DNA of 64,000 nucleotides, taken from positions 19,459 to 83,458 of the forward strand of contig NZ_JANHDP010000009.1 in NCBI RefSeq assembly GCF_024494695.1, written 5' to 3'. Position numbers and translations under genes: made by a program. Of this stretch, positions 16,883-25,330 are shown piece after piece. Origin of the DNA: Natronoarchaeum rubrum. Its GTDB lineage: Archaea > Halobacteriota > Halobacteria > Halobacteriales > Natronoarchaeaceae. Below the pieces are notes generated by a model. That model saw only the letters and a program-made list of their open reading frames with translations. It made no database searches and had not been told where the DNA came from. Every line of letters begins with the position of its first letter. Within the stretch, counting starts at the first letter, position 1.

Positions 16883-18850
16883 CTATATTTCGGTCACGCG
16901 CTCGTGGGGCGCCTCCAGCGCGGCGGCGTCCTCCTCGAGCAGCGCGACGGTGAGATACGGCACGTGATCGCGGAAGTACTCGATCAGATCGGCGATCCGC
17001 GCGGAGTCGATCGCCTCCAGCGAGTCCAGCAGCATGAACGGCACCGTCTCGTGGATGTCGTGGACGAGGTAGCCCGCCAGAGCGAACACCAGTCCGGTCA
17101 CCTCGCGCTCGCTCTCGCTGAGGTGGCTCACGTCGTCCTCGTAGGCGGCGCCGCTGTCGGTGCTGCGGACGATCTTCAGGTCGAACGACGACTTCTCGAC
17201 CTTGCGGCGGCCCTGACGGACCTCCCGCTCGGTGCGCTCGATCCAGATCCGGTCGAGATTGTCGTAGCCCAGCACGTCGAGCACCTGCTCCATGTGCTCG
17301 TTGAACGCGTCGACCGCGTCGGCCTCGATGCGGTCGATCCGGGTCCGGAGGTCGGTCAGTTCGTCGGCGACCGTCTCGCGGCGCTCCTCCAACTCCTCGC
17401 GCTCGTCGAGGCGCTCCTCGATCGATGCGATCTCCTCCTCGACGTCCTCGCGCTGCTCTTCGAGGCGTTCGATCTCGAATTCCAACTCGTTGACCTCCTT
17501 GTGCTGGTCGAGCAGTTCGTCCTGCACGTCGTCTTCGAGTCGCTCGACGTCCGCTTCGAGCGCCGCGATTTCGTCTGTGAGCTCCGAGCGCTGCTCCTCG
17601 TACCGCTCGACGCGCTCGTCGCGCTCCTCGATCTCCTCCTCGACGTCGTCGAGTTTCTTCCGAGTACGCTCGTGCTCGTCGCGACGGTCGCGCAGGTCGC
17701 TCAACTCGGAGCGCGTCTCGCGGAGCGCGGTCGAAAGCTCGCTGCGCTCGTCGAGACGCTCTTGCCGAGTCTCCCGGAGCTGCTCGACCGTCGTCTCGAT
17801 CTGGTCGCGTGCGACCGACGAGCCGCAGGTCCAGCACTCGACCGTCTCGCCGTCGTTGTCGGGCAGCAGCTGGTCGGTCACGTTGCCCCCGCCGTCGGAG
17901 TCTCCGCTCGCGTCGATCGGGCCGCCGGCCGATTCGAGCATCTCCTCGTTGAACTGGATCGTACTCTGGAGCTGGCTGATCTCGGCGGTGAGCTCTTCTT
18001 TCTCGTTCTGGAGCTGATCGATCTCGGCTTCGAGTCGGTCTATCTCCGCGTCGGGGCGCTCGGGAGCGTCGTCGAGCTCATCGGCCAACTCCTCTCGTTC
18101 GTCTTCGAGAGCGTCGATGCTCTCGCGCTCGGTGTCGATCCGGCGACGAACCCGTTCGAGTTCCGAGCGGGTCGTCTGGAGTTCGTCGAGCTTCGCGTCG
18201 AGCTCGTCTTTCTCCTCGCGTGTCTCCTCGACGCCCGCCTCGGCATCCTCGACGCTCTCTTCGGCCTCGGCAAGCTCCTCGCGCAGTTCCTCGATCTCGC
18301 CGGTCAGCCGCGTTCGCTTCTGCTCGAGGTCGGGGAGCTTCGCGGACAGATCCTCCAACTTCGAGAGTTGCTGATCGATGTCCCGCTTTTCCTGCTCGGT
18401 GCGGGAAATCTCCTGCCGGATGGCGTCAGTGTCGACCGGCCGCATGATGATATCCCGGAGGTCGTCACCTCGGGCCACCGCGCGCCGAGCCTCGTTGTCC
18501 TCGAGCAGGAACGCGAACAGGTCGGCGATCTCGCTGTCCTCGAGGAAGGGCTCTCCCTCCGTCACGACCGTCCCGTTACGACGGTGTAGCGTCCGCTCGT
18601 ACGTCTCGTCGCCGACTTCCAGTACCGCCGTCCCGTCGTCGGCGTCGGCTTTCAGCGACGCGTCGTCGCTGCCCAGCGCAGCCATAATCGCCTGCAGCAG
18701 CGACGTCCGGTTGGTCGCGTTGCGGCCAGTGAGTGCCGTAATTCCCCGGTGCAACGTCACCTCGGTCTCGTCGATGCCACCGATATTTCGGGCACGGAGG
18801 ACGACGCTCTGCGGGGGAGTCGATATCCGCTGTTGTGAATCAGAGCTCAT
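16883..18850 (-). CDS. Archaea-specific SMC-related protein (Sph3-like)
   Basis: From the ATG at 18848-18850 the product has 655 residues; an ATG 15 nt upstream is possible. N- and C-terminal ATPase halves flank two long coiled coils (about 145-300 and 345-520) joined by a turn with CWTC (C339, C342), like a Rad50 zinc hook. The P-loop reads GRNATNRTS (42-50), with Arg where Lys is expected, and the Walker B region MLLDSLEAID lacks the usual Glu next to Asp, so ATP hydrolysis may be weak or absent. A TATA-like AAAGCATAAATAC lies about 27 bp before 18850, fitting a leaderless start. The neighbour at 18975..19598 resembles RdfA. In Haloferax volcanii, rdfA and sph3 are known neighbours that affect cell shape. 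Confidence 0.85.
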   Translation of the reverse strand: MSSDSQQRISTPPQSVVLRARNIGGIDETEVTLHRGITALTGRNATNRTSLLQAIMAALGSDDASLKADADDGTAVLEVGDETYERTLHRRNGTVVTEGEPFLEDSEIADLFAFLLEDNEARRAVARGDDLRDIIMRPVDTDAIRQEISRTEQEKRDIDQQLSKLEDLSAKLPDLEQKRTRLTGEIEELREELAEAEESVEDAEAGVEETREEKDELDAKLDELQTTRSELERVRRRIDTERESIDALEDEREELADELDDAPERPDAEIDRLEAEIDQLQNEKEELTAEISQLQSTIQFNEEMLESAGGPIDASGDSDGGGNVTDQLLPDNDGETVECWTCGSSVARDQIETTVEQLRETRQERLDERSELSTALRETRSELSDLRDRRDEHERTRKKLDDVEEEIEERDERVERYEEQRSELTDEIAALEADVERLEDDVQDELLDQHKEVNELEFEIERLEEQREDVEEEIASIEERLDEREELEERRETVADELTDLRTRIDRIEADAVDAFNEHMEQVLDVLGYDNLDRIWIERTEREVRQGRRKVEKSSFDLKIVRSTDSGAAYEDDVSHLSESEREVTGLVFALAGYLVHDIHETVPFMLLDSLEAIDSARIADLIEYFRDHVPYLTVALLEEDAAALEAPHERVTEI

Positions 18851-18974
18851 TACGAATTCGTTCATCGTGATTGTATTTATGCTTTAGTACTCTCCCCCGG
18901 TTTCGACCGTCATGGGTTACAATCATACGCGTGTAAATCCCGGCGCGGCGACTGCAGATCCACGGGCGCGACAC

Positions 18975-19598
18975 TCACGCTCCGGCGCAGTCGCACCCCT
19001 CCGCGTCGAGCAGTTCGCCGACCGTGTAGTGGCCGCCGCAGTCTTCACAGACGACCGTCACGTCGACCAGGACGCTGTACTCGCCGACCGACAGCGCGTC
19101 GGCACCGTCGAGCCGGCCGATCGTGTCGTCGGTCACCGCGACGGTGCGGTTCTGCAGGGCTCGGAGCGTGTCGCGCGCGTTCTCGACCCGCTCGGCGTCG
19201 TCCGGTTCTTCCATCGAGGCTTCGAGGCAGTCGGTGAGGTGCGTGTGGACGGTCTGGTGGGAGACGAAGTCGCGCTCGACCTGCTCGATCGGCACCGAAG
19301 CGTGTTCGAGTTCGCGGCGAGTTTCGGTCCGGCTCCCGCTGCTGACGTCGTCGTCGGTGAGGATCCGATAGACGTTCTCGACCTCCCCGTCCCTGTACTC
19401 CATACCCGCCTGATCCATCGCCGCTCGCAGGGTTCTGCGGTCGACCTCGCTGGCGAGCTTCCGGAGGCTGCGCCGTTCGCCGTCGGCGCCGGTCCATTCC
19501 GCTACGAGGTCGTCGTTCAACTCGTCGAGATCGTACCGATCGACGATCCGTCCGACCTTGCAGTTACAGCCCTCGTCGGTGTCGTCGTGTTCGCTCAC
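18975..19598 (-). CDS. rdfA: Rod-determining factor RdfA-like protein
   Basis: A GTG at 19596-19598 gives 207 residues starting MSEHDDTDEGCNCKVGRIVD; a longer TTG start at 19625 is less likely. GCNCKVGRIVDRYDL at the N-terminus and the C-terminal CEDCGGHYTVGELLDAEGCD with CxxC and CxC pairs (zinc ribbon) are hallmarks of the haloarchaeal RdfA family. In Haloferax volcanii RdfA promotes rod shape. The gene is followed on the same strand, 124 bp on, by the SMC-like gene, the arrangement known for rdfA and sph3. Orthology to the characterised gene is an inference from these motifs and context, since RdfA paralogues are common. Confidence 0.8.
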   Translation of the reverse strand: MSEHDDTDEGCNCKVGRIVDRYDLDELNDDLVAEWTGADGERRSLRKLASEVDRRTLRAAMDQAGMEYRDGEVENVYRILTDDDVSSGSRTETRRELEHASVPIEQVERDFVSHQTVHTHLTDCLEASMEEPDDAERVENARDTLRALQNRTVAVTDDTIGRLDGADALSVGEYSVLVDVTVVCEDCGGHYTVGELLDAEGCDCAGA

Positions 19599-19919
19599 GA
19601 CCGTTGCTACGGGCGGTCGGCTCAAAACTGTTTATCCTCGTCGTCAGTCTTCAGGAGGGGCGAGTGACGGTGGTACGCTGACGCTACCGAGCGCTCGAGC
19701 GAGCCTGAACGACGCCGAGCGACTCGACGGAGCCCGCCGAGACCGGACGCATAGCGGCGCGAGCGTCGGTACGCCGTTGCTATACTCCGGTAGCCTACAC
19801 GTACCACCACCAATTTTGCAGTCGTAAGACGCTCTCGCGGCGCCTGACGAGCGAAGAGCGACACGATTATTATGCCCGCCGCGAGGACATACGTCCGACG
19901 TTGACCATCGATCTTCCCT
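19599..19919. other. Non-coding region between rdfA and a HalOD1 gene
   Basis: A divergent promoter region. An ATTATTATG run at 19867-19874 lies about 50 bp before the HalOD1 gene and may be its TATA box. No gene is supported. Confidence 0.5.
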
Positions 19920-20276
19920 ATGAATAGCAACACAAGCTTGCGTTTGACGACCGACGACGAGAAGACGACTGTACCGACCGCAACGACCCAATCGGCCATG
20001 TCCGATGTCCCGGCCAGCACTCACCGAACGCGCCACGAGTTCACGGGCGAGCGGCGACTGAGCACCAGCGTGGTCCAAGCCGTCGCGACCACGCTCGGGA
20101 CGGATCCGATGTCGCTCAACGAACGCCTGTACGACGTGCTGGACCCCGACGCACTCGACCGTCTGTTCGGCGGCGACAGCGGGACAGCGGGCCCGCGAAC
20201 GCTCGAATTCGAGCTGGCTGGCTGTTCGGTGACCATCCACGGCGACGGGCGGATCGTCGTCCGACGCTCGCCCTGA
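19920..20276 (+). CDS. HalOD1 output-domain protein
   Basis: 118 residues. The C-terminal part (LSTSVVQAVATTLGTDPMSL, then LYDVLDPDALDRLF and an ending VTIHGDGRIVVRR) fits the HalOD1 domain, a small haloarchaeal module of unknown function found alone or at the end of bacterio-opsin-activator-type regulators. The first 40 residues are Thr/Ser-rich and disordered. A second HalOD1 protein lies at 58052..58351. It is probably a signalling output module. Confidence 0.85.
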   Translation: MNSNTSLRLTTDDEKTTVPTATTQSAMSDVPASTHRTRHEFTGERRLSTSVVQAVATTLGTDPMSLNERLYDVLDPDALDRLFGGDSGTAGPRTLEFELAGCSVTIHGDGRIVVRRSP

Positions 20277-20464
20277 AGCGGTGTGAGGCCGGCGTCACGT
20301 CGTTCCTGACGACGGAGAGTCAGCCAACCCTACGCATCGGACGGGCGCTGATTCGGACGTAAGCACAGCCACGGCGATATTTGGCGGTCGTTTCACCGAA
20401 GTAATCAAAGGAAAACTACAGGTCCCGATACTAATTTATACTGCTAAGTTGAAGCTACGATCTC

Positions 20465-20584
20465 ATGACAGGATGGCTGTCCGACAGCGATCGCGAGCGG
20501 ATCGAAGAGTTCGCGGAAACGCCGAAGTACAAGCGGAGCCCGGAGATGCTCGCTCCGGAGTCAGACGAAGACGACGAGGAGTGA
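20465..20584 (+). CDS. Small acidic protein, 39 aa
   Basis: An ATG at 20465 opens 39 codons: MTGWLSDSDRERIEEFAETP, then KYKRSPEMLAPESDEDDEE. The pattern of a helix (SDSDRERIEEFA) followed by a basic patch and an acidic tail, together with G/C-rich third positions, looks like genuine haloarchaeal coding. AT-rich DNA (CTAATTTATACTG at 20430-20442) about 25-35 bp upstream is a good TATA box for a leaderless transcript. I recall similar tiny haloarchaeal proteins but cannot name a family. Confidence 0.6.
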   Translation: MTGWLSDSDRERIEEFAETPKYKRSPEMLAPESDEDDEE

Positions 20585-20675
20585 CGGACAGTCGGTAGGT
20601 CCGGTCGACCGCGACCCCGCGCGTTCGCGACGCGATCGCGTCGTCCTCGCTGCCGCGCAGGCCTCCTCGCCGTGC

Positions 20676-20789
20676 CTAGACCGATTCCTTCTTCCAGTAG
20701 ACCGGTGGACGTTGAACAGCTTTGTAGCCAGCCACGGCGCTCTGGCGGCTGCGCGCGAACTGTGAGATCACTATCGTCGATACGCTCAT
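20676..20789 (-). CDS. Possible small protein, 37 aa
   Basis: An ATG at 20787-20789 opens MSVSTIVISQFARSRQSAVA, then GYKAVQRPPVYWKKESV and a stop. Third positions are mostly G or C and the ending looks protein-like. The frame stays open upstream through a 27-bp repeat without a better start, so it could also be the tail of a decayed gene. Not recognised. Confidence 0.3.
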   Translation of the reverse strand: MSVSTIVISQFARSRQSAVAGYKAVQRPPVYWKKESV

Positions 20790-20843
20790 CGCGGCGCCGA
20801 CCGCTCGCGCGGCGCCAACGCGCGGCACGCTATGCTGGGCATC

Positions 20844-20897
20844 GACGTTCGATGCGTGCGCCGTGGCACCAACGCTCGATACGTGCGCTGTGGCATC
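20844..20897. repeat. Imperfect tandem repeat, two units of 27 bp
   Basis: Units 20844-20870 and 20871-20897 share TCGAT[AG]CGTGCG[CT][CT]GTGGCA. The surrounding 20585-21089 region holds no firmly supported gene other than the possible small frame at 20676..20789. Confidence 0.6.
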
Positions 20898-21089
20898 GCT
20901 GCGCAGCGTTAAAATACTCGACCCGACCGCATAGTGGTCGTCCGTCCAGTTGGGACGATCGCGCGACGAACGGCGCGCGGTCGCCCGACGAACGTCGACA
21001 CCGCCCTCAGTCGTCGAATCTGTGCCCCCGACGGGGGGATCCATTCGGACACCACGCCGTGTCGTTCGCGTGCCGGTTTGCCCGCGAAG

Positions 21090-21368
21090 TCACTCGACCA
21101 TGTTTTCGGCCTGAATCTGCTGCCAGATCTCCTCGCCGGGCTCCGTAATGCCGTACACCCGTCCCTTCTTGCGGTCCTCCGACACCAGAAGCTCGACGAG
21201 CTCACGCTCTCGCAGGCTGCTCAGCGCCCGCGAGATGTGCGCGATGCCGGCGCCGGAGTCGGTCGCGATCTGCGTCGGCGTCGCCGGTCCCTCCGAGAGC
21301 CGCCGCAGCACCTCCACCCTGTACCTCGAACTAATGACGAACCCGATCTCGTCCCACTCATCGTTCAT
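21090..21368 (-). CDS. Winged-helix transcriptional regulator (92 aa)
   Basis: 92 residues forming one winged helix: ISSRYRVEVLRRLSEGPATP (helix 1-2), TQIATDSGAGIAHISRALSS (recognition helix), then LRERELVELLVSEDRKKGRV as the wing, and a C-terminal helix. This is the common haloarchaeal ArsR/MarR-like single-domain type. The target is unknown. It is monocistronic and divergent from the DUF1616 gene at 21898, which it might regulate. Confidence 0.85.
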   Translation of the reverse strand: MNDEWDEIGFVISSRYRVEVLRRLSEGPATPTQIATDSGAGIAHISRALSSLRERELVELLVSEDRKKGRVYGITEPGEEIWQQIQAENMVE

Positions 21369-21897
21369 TGTATCACTCGCTTGTTTCCTTTTGGTATTGG
21401 CAAACGGCTTAATACATGTCTATCGTCGAAACGGAATTCCCCAATCGATCATACTTTAAGCTACGAAAAACTGTGACGACTGCGTGTATCGTCTAGAGTA
21501 TGTTCGTTTTACCTCGGTCTGAAGATAGATACTCACCACTCCGTACGTCTGGTCCGGTGTAGTTGATAGCCGACTGACGATACGTGCCGTCACGGAGGGT
21601 GTGGTTGCGTTTGCCACGGTTCGTGCGCGGTCCGGTATCGCCATCCGTTCCGAATGCACGCCGTGAGCACAGCCGACGAGCACGTCACGATGACGATCGG
21701 GGTGCCGCCCGACTGTAGGCGTCTGATCGAGATTTCGGCCCGATCGACTCGACCGGATCGTTCGGGACGGCTAAGGACGCTATTACAATGCGTTTGACCG
21801 GTCAGTTGCTCGGACGAGTGACCCGAATGACGATTTCTGCCATCGAGACGCTCGCACGCGCGCCGCGCGATGACTGTCCCGCTGCCCCGTCCGGGCG
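21369..21897. other. Divergent intergenic region, about 530 bp
   Basis: AT-rich patches at about 21385-21420 and 21440-21475 probably belong to promoters of the winged-helix gene. The rest is GC-rich and shows no recurring promoter motif and no supported gene. Confidence 0.4.
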
Positions 21898-22929
21898 ATG
21901 ACCCACGGCGACGTCGAGACGACGTGGCGCACCCGGCTCCGGCGATCCGTCCGCCCGGGCGCGCTGGACGTGATCGCCGTTCTAGGGTACCTGGCGGCGA
22001 GTGCCGGCGCGCTGTACGTCCTCGAGGTCGGCGGATCGGTCCGGGCGCTACTCGGTCTCCCGCTGGTCCTATTCCTCCCGGGGTACGCCCTCGTCGCCGC
22101 GGCGTTTCCCGGCCATCTCGAGGAATCGGCGATTGGCGACGAGTCGACGGTGGATGGACTGCTGGCCGGCGGCACGCCCGGCTGGTACGAGCGTCTGGCG
22201 CTGTCGCTCGCCGGGAGCCTCGCGATACTACCGCTGTTCGGGCTCGCACTCCCCAGCACGCGGTGGGGATTCGAGCCGCGAGCGGTACTCGTCGCGCTGG
22301 GAGGGTTCACCGCGCTCGGGATGCTCGTCGCGGTCGTCCGGCGGTGGCGGCTCCCCCGGAGCGAGCGGTTCCGGGCGCCGATCGGCGCCGCGTCGACCGA
22401 CGCCTACCGCGGGCTGTTCGCGCCGGACACCCGTTTCGACGGGGCGCTGAACGTCGTCTTGATCCTGAGCATGATCGTCGCGCTGAGCGCGGTCGGCTAC
22501 GCGCTGGTCGCGCCCCAGAGCGGCCCCGCGACGACGCAGTTCGAGTTGCTAACCGAGAACGAGTCCGGCGAGCTCGTCACCTCGAACTATCCCGAAGAGC
22601 TCCCCCCAGGCGCCAGCGAGGAGTTGGTCGTCTCGGTCACCAACGGCGCCGACGAGGAGCGCGAGTACATCGTCGTGGTCGAGACGCACCGGGTCGAGGA
22701 GACCAATGGATCGCTGGAGGTTCTAGAGGAGTCCGAAATGACACGCCTGGAGACGTCAGTCGACGCCGGCTCAACCGCTCAGATCCGCCACACCGCCGAC
22801 CCGTCGCTGACCGGCGATACGCTCCGGCTCAACTACTACCTCTACCGGGGCGACGCGCCCGACGACGTCGATGCCGAGAGCGCTGACAAACACCTCTGGA
22901 TCACCGTCAACGGGACGGCCGGCGGCTGA
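21898..22929 (+). CDS. DUF1616 family membrane protein (second copy)
   Basis: 343 residues with about five membrane segments (roughly 25-43, 49-68, 100-120, 128-146, 185-205), then an extracellular beta-rich domain. The LVLFLPGYALVAAAFPG motif and the ending LRLNYYLYRGDAPDD match those of the copy at 577..1629, including the shared ELLTENESGELVTSNYPEEL-type region after the last helix. Function unknown. The ATG at 21898 is chosen; a longer frame in another phase is a shadow. Confidence 0.85.
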   Translation: MTHGDVETTWRTRLRRSVRPGALDVIAVLGYLAASAGALYVLEVGGSVRALLGLPLVLFLPGYALVAAAFPGHLEESAIGDESTVDGLLAGGTPGWYERLALSLAGSLAILPLFGLALPSTRWGFEPRAVLVALGGFTALGMLVAVVRRWRLPRSERFRAPIGAASTDAYRGLFAPDTRFDGALNVVLILSMIVALSAVGYALVAPQSGPATTQFELLTENESGELVTSNYPEELPPGASEELVVSVTNGADEEREYIVVVETHRVEETNGSLEVLEESEMTRLETSVDAGSTAQIRHTADPSLTGDTLRLNYYLYRGDAPDDVDAESADKHLWITVNGTAGG

Positions 22930-23254
22930 TCACCGGAGCGCTGACCGGCGAACCGCGCCGCCGGTACTCTCGCACGATCGGAACTCCGAGATCGCAGTTA
23001 GACGTACCGAGCGCAGTCAGCCTCGACGAGAACGGGCAGATGCTTTATTTATTCGTTCACGCATGCACGGGCAGCTGCGGCATCGCGCTCGCTTCGAGTT
23101 CAGTTCCGTTGCTGACGGCACGGCTGTCTCTGCGGCGGCCGACAGATAGTGACGGATGAGCGAGGACGGGCGAAGGATAACGTCTAGCGGTCTCGTAGCA
23201 CGAGAGTGGCCGTCGGCGTCGCGGCTGGAGGACGCACAGTGCGGCCGAGCGGAT
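22930..23254. other. Convergent intergenic region, about 325 bp
   Basis: Between the ends of two convergent genes. A TTTATTTATTC run at 23044-23054 could end transcription. No gene is seen. Confidence 0.4.
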
Positions 23255-23809
23255 TCAGCGCCGTCGGTTGTCGATCAGTTCCGTCGAGATTTCCCCGCCG
23301 CTGCGCTGGGTGTCGATCAGGTGAACGATCGCCATCGCCGCGAACGCGACGATGATCAGCAACCCTGCGGTGAATTCGCCCAGGGCGGCGAAGCCGGCGA
23401 CGCCGAACTCGACTGCGAGATAGAACAGTGCGCTGATCGCGGCCAGTCCGAGATAGTACCGCTGCCACGGGCGGCCGTCTTCCTCTCGTGAGAGATACGC
23501 GCTGATGTCGTCGGCCTGGTCGGCGAGTGCCACGACCCCGCGGTCGGAGTCGTACTCGATGATACCGGCGTCCTCCATCTTCGGGACGTGCGTCTGGTAC
23601 AGTGACACGTACACGCGCTTGCGCTGCTGGCTCGTCAGGTCGTCGACGTCGGTGTCGTTTTCCCAGGCGGCGACCTCGTCGGCCAGCTCGCCGATCTCGA
23701 CTTCGCCGTCGACCTGGTTGAGGTAGTACAGCACGAACCGTCGCCGAGGACTACTCAACAGATCAAACACTACGTCTTGGGAAAGTACGTCGCGGTCGGG
23801 TTGGGACAT
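23255..23809 (-). CDS. DUF7344-type winged-helix protein with C-terminal membrane segments
   Basis: 184 residues. The N-terminal 110 residues form a winged helix of the haloarchaeal type (FDLLSSPRRRFVLYYLNQVD, RKRVYVSLYQTHVPKMEDAG, IIEYDSDRGVVAL). Two membrane helices follow (about 118-137 and 142-164). A membrane-tethered regulator is likely. Close relatives in the window are the interrupted gene at 56483..57076 and the soluble 57531..57917. Targets are unknown. Confidence 0.8.
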   Translation of the reverse strand: MSQPDRDVLSQDVVFDLLSSPRRRFVLYYLNQVDGEVEIGELADEVAAWENDTDVDDLTSQQRKRVYVSLYQTHVPKMEDAGIIEYDSDRGVVALADQADDISAYLSREEDGRPWQRYYLGLAAISALFYLAVEFGVAGFAALGEFTAGLLIIVAFAAMAIVHLIDTQRSGGEISTELIDNRRR

Positions 23810-24052
23810 TAATTACGTGTCATGCTCGGCGCTCGCCTGGTTGCGGTTCCGAACCTCTACAGCATGCTGTCTTTCAATCATTACTTTGTTACATAGTGGC
23901 TAAAAAGGACCCGCCCCGATACGGGACCGCCTGACGACCCGCCAGACGAGGCGTGAGAGAGAGTCATACGACAGCCTAAGCGGCGCTCGTGGATACGGGT
24001 TTCGCCCGACAGCACGGCGATAAGACGTGTTCTACGCCGGGGGCAACTGGCG
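23810..24052. other. Divergent intergenic region
   Basis: Contains the promoter of the DUF7344 gene on the minus strand (AT patch at 23868-23895). Nothing else is recognised before the promoter motif at 24053. Confidence 0.4.
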
Positions 24053-24062
24053 CATAACAAAG
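24053..24062 (+). promoter_or_regulatory. Recurring promoter motif CATAACAAAG
   Basis: Exact consensus, 66 bp before an ATG at 24119 that opens a leader frame overlapping the aminotransferase start. It probably drives the three-gene amino-sugar operon. Confidence 0.55.
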
Positions 24063-24118
24063 GTGGCACGTTGATAAGCAGCGGGTAGTCCGAGACGAGT
24101 ACCGACAACGGATATACC

Positions 24119-24241
24119 ATGCATTCGACATACCTGGCTACTTCGGAGCCACACGACCGACTAGCAACGACCTCGCCGTCCCCTACGGCGACCTCGCCGT
24201 CGTGGGGACGGTCCTCCACCGCCGCGGAGGTGACGCCGTGA
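24119..24241 (+). CDS. Possible leader ORF, 40 aa, overlapping the aminotransferase by GTGA
   Basis: It runs from the ATG at 24119 to TGA at 24239-24241, whose first bases are part of the GTG start of the aminotransferase. The GTGA overlap and the GGAGGTGA sequence inside the leader are what translational coupling would need. The peptide is Ser/Thr/Pro-rich without a recognisable fold. Confidence 0.3.
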   Translation: MHSTYLATSEPHDRLATTSPSPTATSPSWGRSSTAAEVTP

Positions 24242-25326
24242 CGACGATACCGATCGCCGACCCGGATCTCGGCGAGGAAGAGCAGCGCCGCGTCAGCGAG
24301 GTGATCGACAGCGGCGTCGTCGCGGACGGTCCCACCGTGCGCACCTTCGAGGAGGAGTTCGCGAGCTACTGCGAGGCCGACCACGGCGTCGCCACCTCGA
24401 ATGGGACGACGGCGCTCCACGCCGCCCTGCACGCACTGGGAATCGGCGAGGGCGACCGCGTGGTGACCTCGCCGTTCTCCTTTGTCGCGAGCGCCAACGC
24501 GATCCGGATGACCGGCGCGACGCCGGTGTTCGCGGACATCGACCCGGAGACGTACAACCTCGATCCCGGCGCCGTCGCGGAGACGTTCGAGGCCCACGAC
24601 GGCGAGGTCGACGCGATCCTGGCAGTCCACCTGTACGGCCTGCCCGCGGACGTCGAGCCGCTGGCCGAGATCGCCGACGAGCACGACGCCGACCTCGTCG
24701 AAGACGCCGCGCAGGCACACGGCGCGACCTACCAGGGCCGCCCCGTCGGATCGCTGGGCGACGCCGCCTGCTTCTCCTTTTACCCGACGAAGAACATGAC
24801 GACCGGGGAGGGCGGGATGATCACGACCGACCGGGCCGACATCGCCGAGCGCGCGGCGCAGTTCATCAACCACGGCCGGGACGGCGCGTACGACCACGCC
24901 GAGCTCGGCCACAACTTCCGGATGACCAGCATCGCCGCCGCGATCGGCCGCGCGCAACTGGAGAAGCTCCCGGAGTACGTCGACGCCCGGCGTCGCAACG
25001 CCCGCGAACTCACCGACCGGCTCGGCGGCATGTCCGCGGTCGCGCCGCCGTTCGATCCGCCCCACGCCCGCCACGCCTACCACCAGTACACGATCCGCTC
25101 GTCGGACCGCGACGGGCTCCGGGAGTACCTGGAGGACTCGGGCATCGACACCGGGGTGTACTACCCGACGCCGATCCACGAACAGCCAGCGTACGAACAC
25201 GTCGACGCCGACGCGCCGGTGGCCGAGCAGACCGCCGACGAGGTGCTGTCGCTACCGGTCCATCCGAAGTTGTCGGACGACGACGTGCGGACGATCGCGA
25301 CCATCGTGCAGTCGTACTTCGAGTAA
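24238..25326 (+). CDS. DegT/DnrJ/EryC1/StrS sugar aminotransferase
   Basis: GTG at 24238 is preferred over an in-frame start 36 nt upstream because GGAGGTGA lies 4 nt before it. The 362-residue product has the PLP Lys (K185) in FYPTKNMTTGEGG, the TSNGTTALH and DAAQAHGA motifs, and the C-terminal GVYYPTPIHEQPAY of the family. These enzymes aminate keto sugars. With the Gfo/Idh oxidoreductase 4 nt downstream it matches the oxidase/aminotransferase pair that makes 3-amino sugars (WlbA/WlbC or WbpB/WbpE type), which is an inference from gene order. It is the first firm gene of a three-gene operon. Confidence 0.92.
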   Translation: MTTIPIADPDLGEEEQRRVSEVIDSGVVADGPTVRTFEEEFASYCEADHGVATSNGTTALHAALHALGIGEGDRVVTSPFSFVASANAIRMTGATPVFADIDPETYNLDPGAVAETFEAHDGEVDAILAVHLYGLPADVEPLAEIADEHDADLVEDAAQAHGATYQGRPVGSLGDAACFSFYPTKNMTTGEGGMITTDRADIAERAAQFINHGRDGAYDHAELGHNFRMTSIAAAIGRAQLEKLPEYVDARRRNARELTDRLGGMSAVAPPFDPPHARHAYHQYTIRSSDRDGLREYLEDSGIDTGVYYPTPIHEQPAYEHVDADAPVAEQTADEVLSLPVHPKLSDDDVRTIATIVQSYFE

Positions 25327-25330
25327 TCAC

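Noticed and set aside
16091..18589. An 832-codon open frame on the plus strand opposite the SMC-like gene
   Set aside because: It is rich in Leu, Arg and Val from the reverse of coiled-coil codons, overlaps kptA in another phase and has no domain motif; it mirrors the real minus-strand gene.
20672..21148. A 158-codon plus-strand frame in the 20.6-21.1 kb region
   Set aside because: Arg/Ser/Pro-rich with poor codon pattern, and it overlaps the winged-helix gene at 21090; not supported as a gene.
23881..25200. A long minus-strand frame over the aminotransferase gene
   Set aside because: The plus-strand aminotransferase has clear catalytic motifs; the reverse frame has none.
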